Assembly (NCBI GenBank): GCA_905221605.1
Contig: CAJNDS010000336.1
Span: 1-64,000, forward strand
DNA from: Symbiodinium natans
Lineage: Eukaryota > Sar > Dinophyceae > Suessiales > Symbiodiniaceae
Direction of reading: 5' to 3'
DNA: 64,000 bases
Shown here: one piece after another, positions 41,454 through 49,300 of the stretch
Layout: each line of letters starts with the position of its first letter
Position numbering within the stretch: the first letter of the stretch is position 1
Notes under the pieces: model-generated
The model's input: the letters and a program-made list of their open reading frames with translations, nothing else
Databases searched by the model: none
Told to the model about the DNA's origin: nothing
Program-made: the position numbers and the translations under genes

Positions 41454-41777
41454 TTACCCCGCCGCAATGTCGGCTGCGGTCTTTGCTTCCAGGCCCGCGC
41501 TTGGGGCCAACTTTTGGGCCTGAGCGAAAAGAGGACCGAATAGGGTCATATCCTTCTCTGCCACCGCAATGCACATCAAGGCCCAGTTTTCCTGGGTCAA
41601 CACCGGCGACTCCCTTGCAGCCTCTGCTTGCAAATGGAATCTTCCGATGCCAAGAAACGCCAATCCTGTCATCGTACTCTGCCACTTTCTGCATCTCGGG
41701 GTCACCGCCAAAGGCACTTCTGGTGTTGTGCTAGATACTGCGCTCGCTGCAATGCCACCCGTCGGCCCCAACAGCAT
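41454..41777 (-). CDS. Hypothetical alanine-rich protein fragment
   Basis: 108 codons from ATG 41777: MLLGPTGGIAASAVSS..., WQSTMTGLAFLGIGRFH, LTQENWALMCIAVAEKD, ending LEAKTAADIAAG. Coding-like throughout with a GT donor context (GCGGG|GTAAAA) at its 3' end, so it is probably an exon that continues at 41090. No domain recognised. Confidence 0.45.
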   Translation of the reverse strand: MLLGPTGGIAASAVSSTTPEVPLAVTPRCRKWQSTMTGLAFLGIGRFHLQAEAARESPVLTQENWALMCIAVAEKDMTLFGPLFAQAQKLAPSAGLEAKTAADIAAG

Positions 41778-41784
41778 TTGCTGA

Positions 41785-43146
41785 TAGTCCGCTGGCCAAA
41801 TACGGTGCTTTTGTACAGTCCTCCCGTATTTCTGCTGTCAATGGGAAGGACCACACAAGTCTCCTGCAGACAGAGAGGGGAGAGAGAGTGAGAGAGACAG
41901 ACAGATAGACAGATCGATAGATAAATAGGTGTTTGCACCAGGCACCAGAATTCCAAGCTACTAGTCACAAGCCCGCTTGGCTATAGCCTAAACCCTGAAC
42001 CCTGAACCCTAAACCCCAAACCCTAGGCCCTAAACCCTAAACCCTAAACCCTAAACCCTAAACCCTAAACCCTGAACCCTAATTTCCACACCAGACCATC
42101 ACCCTACCAGGCCAAGAATGCTATGCCTGAACATGCTCCTCATGAACCCAGTAAGGACGAACACAAGAATGTCCAAAAGGCTTACCTCGAAGACCTTATA
42201 GGCCCCAAACCCTAAACCCTAAACCCTAAACCCTAAACCCCAAACCCTAAACCCCAAACCCTAAACCTAAGCCCTCAACCCCCAGGGCCTGCGCTCGCTC
42301 TCCACGGCAGGGCTTGAGCTGCAGCGGGGTAGCGATGCCGGGTGGCTGTGTCTCGTTATCGGCTCCTCTTGCTGGGCTAAATAGGGTTTAGGGTTTAGGG
42401 TTTAGGGTTTAGGGTTTAGGGTTTAGGGTTTAGGGGTTAGGGTTTCGAGTTAAGGGTTTAGGGTTAGCTGGGACCCTATTTACCTACGGTTTTAAGGGTC
42501 GTACCTACTGAAAAGGGGGTAAATGTTACTAAACTGTAGGTACGTAGGGTCCCAGTGACTGCTGAGTTTCAAGAGGTCTCATTTTCAGCTATAGGGGTTA
42601 AAGGTTCAGCGACCCATTCGATTGCTTCGGATTTGCTTCGGATTCGGGTGCAGGGTAGTTGTGGGTTTCAAGGTTAAACCCCGTAATGTAGCACAAAGCA
42701 GGCACCCCACCTCTAATCCCCACCCCAGCATCCCTTTATTTTGCACTTTTTGGCCTGAAATGGGTACCCCCTGGCCGACAAGTGTCCAGGAGCAGATAGA
42801 GGGCACTTCACCCCCCCCCCCCCTCCCTCTTGCCTGGAGGGGCCTGCCTTGCCTCCCAACCCCACCTGCCCAGCCCTGGTTTGGGTTGCTCAGGCCAGGC
42901 GGGTCGCGTCGCGTTAAGATTCAGCCCTTAAACCCTGAAACCCGTAAACCCCTAAACCCTGAGCCCCAAACCCTAAGTCCCCCTGAAGCCCTAAACCTTA
43001 GGGCAAACCCCAACCCTGAGTAGCCTCGATCTTCCCCCAAATCTCCCAAAACCCAAAACCCAAAACCCAAAACCCAAAACCCTGAACCCTGAACCCTGAA
43101 CCCTGAACCCTAAACCCTAAACCCTAAACCCTAAACCCTCAGCCAC
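41785..43146. repeat. ITS, AG-rich microsatellite, family V element, islands
   Basis: A short AG/ACAG microsatellite 41868-41920; ITS at 41988-42082, 42207-42275, 42385-42460 and 43040-43140; family V complete at 42472-42553. Island 42280-42380 is open on both strands. A plus-strand frame 42622-43023 runs into ITS and is not supported. Confidence 0.55.
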
Positions 43147-43218
43147 CTGCTCTCCCAGCGCGCGGAGCACCCCTGCGCCCTTCAAGAGCCAAGCTGACTC
43201 ACCGAGCATTGGCTCCAC
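43147..43218 (-). CDS. Exon candidate, 24 codons, unknown gene
   Basis: Between TGAAAG|GTGGAG and GAGCAG|GTGGCT: reads VEPMLGESAWLLKGAGVLRA then LGEQ. AG|G acceptor and AG|GT donor, coding-like, ITS on both sides. Confidence 0.5.
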
Positions 43219-44324
43219 CTTTCAGGGGATTTAGGGTTTAGGGCTTAGGGCTTAGGGTTTAGGGTTTAGGGTTTAGGGATTAGGGTGGGTTTAGTCATCT
43301 TGACTGCCTGCAACTTTTCCCCCTTGATAGCTCAGCTAGTATGCCATAGACACTAAACCGTTTAGACTCAACCCCTATAGAATAACGTTCACTTCGGGTG
43401 CTGGGGGAACCCTGGGCTACAGTTTGCAGCTTGGGGCAGGGGATTCCTCATGACAAGCTAGGGTTTAGGTTTTAGGGTGTAGAGTTAGGGGTTTAGGGTT
43501 TAGGGTTTAGGGTTTCGGGTTTAGGGTTCAGGGTTTAAGGTTTAGGATTTAAAACACTAAACCCAAAACCCTAAATCCTCAAACCTACGCCCTGAGCCCT
43601 AGATAAGGGTCCAGGAGTTCATATGTTTAGCAGCTTCGAGGTCTAAGGTTGAGGGCTTGGGTTTAGGGCTTAGGGTTCAGGGTTCAGGCTTCAGGGTTCA
43701 GGGTTCAGGGTTTAGGGTTTAGGGCTTAGGGTTTAGGGTTTAGGGTTTACGGTGGCAGTGGAGTTCCGGGCGGAAGGGAGTACATGGGTGTGTGGGTCAA
43801 GGTATTCGGAGTTTCTGAGATTGGTGTTTCAAACCCTAGAGCCCTTCAACACTCCATTACTTGAGGCTTCAGGGTTTAGGGTTGAGGGTCCAGGGTTTAG
43901 GGTGTAAACCTTGGGTTCGTGGAGAGGGGATGGGGGTATCGAAAGGAATCTCCGGGGCTTTCTGCTGAACCCTAAACCTTAAACCCTAAACCCTAAACCC
44001 TAAACCCTAAACCCTAAACCCTAAGCACGACGCCTGTGCTTTCAGCTCTTCCCGCTCAGGCGGTCGCAAAAGCCAGGTGTGGCCCGCAGCGTCCTCGAGC
44101 ACCTCTGGTGGACCCTAAGCCCTGCACACCCTACACCCCACACCCTGCGTCCTACACCCTACACCCTACACCCTACACCCTAAACCCTACACCCTACATC
44201 CGAAACCCTAAACCGGAAACCCGAAACCCGAAACCACAACCTAAACCCTAAGCCCTGACCGCTAAACCCAAAGCCCTAAACCCTGAGAGGGAGCCTGGCC
44301 CAAAGGTTTAGCTCAATCATGGGT
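43219..44324. repeat. ITS arrays and islands
   Basis: ITS at 43230-43285, 43490-43545, 43660-43750, 43966-44022, and a CCCTACA-rich variant block at 44150-44200. Islands show no clear gene. Confidence 0.5.
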
Positions 44325-44612
44325 GCCCCTACTACCCCCCTCTGTACTACCACCCTAGGTTCCACCATGCTGAAGGCTGTTGCGGGAGAACTAAGCCCAA
44401 CTAAGGTTGCTGAAGGGGGGAACCTAGGGGGGGGGGGGGGGACCCCCCTAAACCCTAAACTGGCCCTAAACCCTAAACCCTAAACCCTAAACCCTAAACC
44501 CTAAACCCTAAACCCTAAACCCTAAACCCTAAACCCTGAACCCTAAACCCTAAACCCCAAACCCTAAACCCTAAACCCGGGGTAGCATAGCGGGGGGTAG
44601 TAGGGAAGCCCA
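44325..44612. mobile_element. Family X hairpin element with a long ITS inside
   Basis: Left arm TGGGTGCCCCTACTACCCCC, right arm ...GGGGTAGTAGGGAAGCCCA. A CCCTAAA array of about 130 bp (44448-44578) separates the arms next to a G-rich run. Compare the uninterrupted copy at 27599-27752. Confidence 0.82.
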
Positions 44613-45218
44613 GGACACAAGGGCTTGAGGGATTTCAGGTCTTTATCGGTCCTGTCTTGGCTTCGGGGCCCTGGTTCTAAGGCAAGGTCCTGAACCCCCA
44701 GGGGTTTAGGGTTTTGTGCCAGAAACCCTGGACCCCAAACCCTAAACCAGAAACCCCAAAAGCAAGAAGTAATGCTTGGGGGGGGGGGGGTTCTGACAAT
44801 GGTTTATCAGGGTTTAGGGCATGTATAGTTTCTAAATAGGTCTAATTTCAGCGTTCAAATTGTAACATAGGGCCAGTACTTGTTTCCTGGGGGGGTTCAA
44901 CCGACTGAGCTTGAGCCATGTGCTTGGTATCTCCCAAGCGCATAAATCCAAAGATACATAAACTGGCCCTAAACTGGCCCTAAACCCTAAACCCTAAACC
45001 CTAAACCCTAAACCACATTCTTCAAACTCGGGCTTGATTCGGGGTCCCTTATTTTCGTAAACCCTCATGTCGCGTCAACCTGTTTCAATGTCCAGGTGCA
45101 ATACTGGTAGCCACTGGGTGATGACTTCCTCTCATGGTTCTGAAGCAAATAGTAGGTATGGCCTTTCAGGAAGCCGCGTAAGACAGCGTGTGCACATCGC
45201 ACTCGTCAGCCACGAGCA

Positions 45219-46377
45219 TCAGGGTCGCCCCCCTAAGTTATTCGACCAGTCCCTGACACAAAGGGTGCCGATTCTGGGGTCCTTCTCTGCGCCGGCCTCC
45301 ACCAACAGATGCGCCACCTCAATGTTGCCACGAATAGCTGCCCACATCAGGGCTGTGTAGCCATTGTTGTCAGCCAGGTCCTTGTGGGCGCCGGCCTCCA
45401 CTAGCAACCGCACCACGTTGATGTGGCCGCGAAGAGCTGCCCATATCAGGGCTGTTCCGCCGTCATTCTCAGCCAGGTCCTTGTCGGCGCCGGCCTCCAC
45501 CAGCAACCGCACCACCTCAATGTGGCCAGCTTGGGCTGACAAAATCAAGGCTGTGCAGCCGTCACTCTCAGTCAGGTCCTGGTCAGCGCCGGCCTCCACC
45601 AGCAACCGCGCCACCTCAACGTGGCCGGCTTGGGCTGCCAAAACCAGGGCTGTGCAGCCATCATTCGCAGCCAGGTCCTTGTCGGCGCCGGCCTCCACCA
45701 GCAACCGCGCCAGCTCAATGTTACCGGCTTCAGCTGCCATGGCCAGGGCTGTGTAGCCACCATCTACGTCGGGCACGTCCTTGTCGGCACCGGCCTCCAG
45801 CAGCAGACGCACGACTTCGACGTGGCCTGCTTCAGACGCCTGTAAGATTGGCCTCTGATCAGCTTCGTCTTCCAGATTCGGATCTTGAGGGAGACGCAGC
45901 ATGCTCTCAACCTGAACTTGGAGGTTCATGGTACTTCCGAGCCCAATGATAACTGTACTTCTAGCCCAATTACAGCCAGATTGGGTTATAAGTACCGTGA
46001 ACCTCCAAGAAGGCTTCAAGTGCATGTTCTGCGCAGCAATCAGCAGCTCGGTTTCTGAATGGCAGGGGCCACTAAACAAAGCACTGGTTCAAAACACCCG
46101 CCTTGTCCACGGAGCCATCTCTGGCGGCAGCTACGAGATCGTTTGCCTGTGCCTGGGAAGTGTCGGCGAAAGCTTGCAGAACGAGGTGGAGGTCCAGGGG
46201 AGCGCACAGCTCGTCAGCATCATCCAGATTGGTGCCATGGAGGATTAGCCTCTGCCTGAAGCGGGGTGGCAGGCCGTGCACGTGATGCAATCGCCGCTTC
46301 GCTTCCCTCACGCAGCTCACCTCCTCCACAGGCATGCTCACCTCTTCCCCAGAAAGCATGCGGATGCGCAGCAGCAT
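45219..46377 (-). CDS. UBL-ankyrin repeat protein A (2 exons, 322 aa)
   Basis: Exons 46102-46377 and 45219-45911; 969 nt. Exon 1 is the 92-codon UBL module (MLLRIRMLSGEEV; RFRQRLILHGTNLDDADEL). Exon 2 opens VESMLRLPQDPNLED and has six near-perfect ankyrin repeats (GHIEVVRLLVEAGADKDLAE). Intron 45912-46101 has a GC donor (GACAAG|GCGGGT) and CAG|GTTGAG acceptor. After the last repeat the frame becomes unlike the paralogues; sequence similar to the tail of B (GATLMLVADECDVHTLSYA) lies out of frame, so the C-terminus has probably decayed. This copy is the intron-poor reference for copy B. Confidence 0.85.
45912..46101 (-). other. UBL/ANK boundary intron of copy A (GC-AG)
   Basis: 190 bp. A family III hairpin (45917-46009) sits 3 bp inside the acceptor side, so it fills half the intron. 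Confidence 0.85.
45917..46009. mobile_element. Family III hairpin, copy A, TSD AA
   Basis: 93 bp, ends CTTGGAGGTTCATGGTACTT and inverse. AA at 45915-45916 and 46010-46011. The unoccupied site is seen in copy B (CCTGAAGGCTTGAAG). Confidence 0.88.
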
Positions 46378-46861
46378 CCGATGAGCCTAGCTAACCGAAA
46401 CAGCAGTGCAGAATAAGCCAGCACGGCTGCCATTTGTAGCACTCTATACACAACCTGGAATGGCTTAGGATTTCTAGAAAATTTTGCCGGCTTCTCAAAA
46501 GCCGCATTGTCACAGTCTATGGATTTAGGGTTGAGGGTGGGTATGTTTGTTGTGGTGAGCCCGAAGTGCTGTGCGGTCCTCATGACTTGGGTTTTGGCTT
46601 TTTGGCTCGAGATTTTAGGGGGCAAGGCTTCATCCGCAAGGCTGTTAGGAACGTGTTGGGGCTAGCAGGGTTCTTCAGTGAGTGTTCAGGGGTTTAGGGA
46701 TTAGGGTTCGGGGTGCGGGGTTCACGGTGGGCTTTGACAAGCTCCTTTGCAATCCTGATTTCAACGAAAGGTCCGGAACTCCCTCAACCCTACAACCCCG
46801 GGCGTAGGAACATGATGTTCTAGACCCAAAAATTAACCTAGAGCAACAGGTTTAGGGTCTT
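46378..46861. other. Upstream region of copy A
   Basis: Homologous to the upstream region of copy B. A 95-codon frame (46338-46625, hydrophobic near its end) overlaps the UBL start in another frame and is probably not coding. Confidence 0.4.
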
Positions 46862-47165
46862 TTTAGGGTTTAGGGCATGTATAGGTTCTTAAATAGGTCA
46901 AATTTCAGCGTTCAAGTTGTAATATAGTGCCAGTACTTGTTTCTTGGGCGGTCAGCCGGCTGAGCATCAGCCAATTTTTTGGGTATCTTCCAAGCGCACA
47001 AATCCATAGATACATGTGTTTTTTTCCGAAAATCGGGCCAGATTAGGGGTCCCTTATGTTCGTAAACATGTTTCAAAGTCTAGGTGCAGTACTGGTAGCC
47101 ACTAGGCTCCAGAAACGCAGGTCCGGGATGCTTTTTATTGATGGGTTCCTCTCATGGTTAGGGCT

Positions 47166-47277
47166 TTATGTACTATTTGCTTAGGAACACTCAAAAAAAC
47201 AGAGAAATCCTTACAAGGGCAATATAGGGATTATTGGGGGGGGGGGGGGGGGGGGGGCGGGGGTTCTGAAGCAAAAG
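47166..47277. mobile_element. Family VI hairpin in unit B
   Basis: Starts TACTATTTGCTTAGGAAC and ends GGTTCTGAAGCAAAAGAGTA with a long G run between. Unit A has only the right end (about 45139-45157), so the element was deleted there. Confidence 0.75.
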
Positions 47278-47398
47278 AGTAGTTATGGCCTTTTCGGAAG
47301 CCGCGTAAGACAGCCTGTGCACATCGCCCTCGTCAGCCACGGGCATCAGGGTTGCTCCCAGAAGTGAAGAGATCCTTCGCCGCTTGCTGGCGGCTAAG

Positions 47399-48863
47399 TC
47401 AGTTAGACCCGTCCCTGACACGAAGTTCACAAAGGGGGCCGATTCTGCCGGCCTCCACCAGCGCATGCGCGACCTCAATGTTGTGACTAGCAGCTGCCCA
47501 CATCATGGCTGTGTAGCCATTGTTGTCAGCCAGGTCCTTGCGGGCGCCGGCCTCCACCAGCAACCGCACCACGTTGATGTGGCCGCGCATAGCTGCCCAT
47601 ATCAGGGCTGTTCCGCCGTCATTCCCAGCCAGGTCCTTGTCCGCGCCGGCCTCCACCAGCAACCGCACCACCTCAATGTGGCCGGCTTGGGCTGACAAAA
47701 TCAAGGCGGTGTAGCCGTCACTCTCAGCCAGGTCCTGGTCAGCGCCGGCCTCCACAAGCAACCGCGCCACCTCAACGTGGCCGGCTTGGGCTGCCAAAAC
47801 CAGGGCTGTGCAGCCATCATTCGCAGCCAGGTCCTTGTCGGCGCCGGCCTCCACCAGCAACTGCGCCAGCTCAATGTGGCCGGCTTCCGCTGCCAAGGTC
47901 AGGGCTGTGTAGCCACCATCTACGTCGGGCACGTCCTTGTCAGCACCGGCCTCCAGCAGCAGACGCACGACTTCGACGTGGCCTGCTTCAGACGCCTGTA
48001 AGATTGGCCTCTGATCAGCTTCGTCTTCCAGATTCGGATCTTGAGGGAGACGCAGCATGCTCTCAACCTGAAGGCTTGAAGTGTACTTGAAGGTTCATGG
48101 TACTTACGAAGCAGCTATAACTACTGGACTTATAACTGTACTTCTAACCATATTAGGGCAAGTAAGGGGCCTATAAGTGGGTTATAAGTACAGCTATTGA
48201 TGGTTAATAAGTACCATGAACCTCCAAGTATGTTCTGCGCAGCAGTCAGCAGCGGTTTAGGGTTTAGGGTTTAGGGTTTAGGGTTTAGGGTTTAGGGTTG
48301 AGGGTTGAGGGTTTAGGGTTTAGGGTTTGGGGTTCCTGGATGGCAGGGGCCACTAAACAAAGCACTGGTTCAAAACACCCGCCTTGTCCACGGAGCCATC
48401 TCTGGCGGCAGCTACGAGATCGTTTGCCTTACTTCTCCAATAACCAAGGGGAAAAAGGTTAAACTTTATGTTTTCCTACTAGAAACGGAAACCCAAAAAG
48501 TTTAAAGTTCAACTATTGGCCGAGTAAGTTGCCTGTGCCTGGGAAGTGCCGGCGAAACCTTGCAGAAGGAGCTGGAGCTCGAGCGGAGAGCCCAGCTCGT
48601 CCGCATCATCCAGATTGGTGCCGTGGAGGAGTAGCCTCTACTCCCCTTAGAACCTTAATGAAAAATAATATGTTTGATATCCTCTTGGGTTTTCTATAAG
48701 CAAAAATAAAAAATAATTCCCAAGGAGGATATAGTAGCCTCTGCCTGAAGCGGGGTGGCAGGCCGTGCACGTGATGCAATCGCCGCTTCGCTTCCCTCAC
48801 GCAGCTCACCTCCTCCACAGGCATGCTCACCTCTTCCCCAGCGAGCATGCGGATGCGCAGCAT
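47399..48863 (-). CDS. UBL-ankyrin repeat protein B (5 exon blocks; about 313 aa)
   Basis: Exons 48739-48863, 48533-48635, 48383-48427 (together 273 nt = 91-codon UBL module, one leucine codon fewer than A) and 47399-48067 (VESMLRLPQDPNLED plus ankyrin repeats); 942 nt in one frame. Two introns split the UBL part exactly where copy A is continuous; removing them yields RFRQRLLLHGTNLDDADEL and TSQAQANDLVAAARDGSVDK. The 3' end is unsettled: a second frame continues with FVNFVSGTGLTDLAASKRRR and ISSLLGATLMPV, which carries the KRRR tail of genes 1 and 2, so a frameshift or unrecognised intron probably lies near 47445. Confidence 0.83.
48086..48228. mobile_element. Family III hairpin, copy B, TSD TA
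   Basis: 143 bp; TA at 48084-48085 and 48229-48230. Copy A shows the empty site (GCTTCAAGTGCATGTTCTGC). Confidence 0.88.
48253..48335 (+). repeat. ITS inserted in copy B intron, empty site in A
   Basis: Copy A reads CAGCAGCTCGGTTTCTGAAT. Copy B reads CAGCAGCGGTTTAGGG...GGGGTTCCTGGAT. The pre-existing GGTTT matches the telomere unit at the junction. Confidence 0.8.
48428..48532 (-). mobile_element. Recent intron in copy B: family I introner (GC-AG), TSD GCAA
   Basis: 105 bp. CACAG|GCAACTTACTCGG at the donor, GTAAG|GCAAACG at the acceptor. The element is 48428-48528, with TTGC at 48424-48427 and 48529-48532. Copy A has the uninterrupted CACAGGCAAACG. Confidence 0.92.
48636..48738 (-). mobile_element. 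Recent intron in copy B: short hairpin introner (GC-AG), TSD GAGGCTACT
   Basis: 103 bp. CAGAG|GCTACTATATCC at the donor, GTAGAG|GCTACTCC at the acceptor. AGTAGCCTC is present at 48630-48638 and 48733-48741. Inside, ATATCCTCCTTGGG pairs with CCCAAGAGGATATC. Copy A has no insertion here. Confidence 0.9.
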
Positions 48864-49300
48864 CCTCCGATGGGCTTAGCTAACCGAAACAGCAGTGCAG
48901 AATAAGCCAACACGGCTGCCATTTGTAGCACCCTATACACAACCTGGAAGGGCTTAAGATTCCCGGAAATTTGCTGGCTTCTCAAATGCAAAAAGCCGCA
49001 TTGCTTGTTAGGGTAAACTGAGTTGTGGCGAGCCCGAAGTGCTGTGCGGTCCTCATGACTTGGGCCAGGCTTAGGCTTTTTGGTTTACATCCGTAAGGCC
49101 TGCTAGGACCTTGCTGGGCTTAGTAGGGTTTAGGGTTTAGGGTAGGGTTTAGGGCTTTGACAAGCTCCTGTGCAATCCTGGTTTCAACGACAGGTCCGGA
49201 ACTCCCTCAACCCTACAACCCCGGGCGTGGGAACATGAAGTTCTAGACCCAAAATCAGCCTAGAGCAAGAGGTTCAGGGTCATTTTAGGGTTTAGGGTTT

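Larger units (their letters stand above)
48068..48382 (-). other. UBL/ANK boundary intron of copy B (GC-AG)
   Basis: 315 bp. It contains a family III hairpin (48086-48228) at a different site from copy A and a TTTAGGG array (48253-48335) absent from copy A. Confidence 0.85.
44807..49300. repeat. Tandem duplication carrying UBL-ANK A and B
   Basis: Unit A about 44807-46855 and unit B about 46862-49300 share sequence end to end, starting with TTTAGGGCATGTATAG. The size difference is due to elements and ITS gained or lost after duplication. Confidence 0.85.

Noticed and set aside
44036-44251. Plus ORF with repeated YTLHPTPYTLNP
   Set aside because: Translation of a CCCTACA/CCCTAAA variant array.
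46338-46625. 95-codon ORF upstream of UBL-ANK A
   Set aside because: Overlaps the UBL start in another frame and is not matched by an open frame in the homologous region of copy B.
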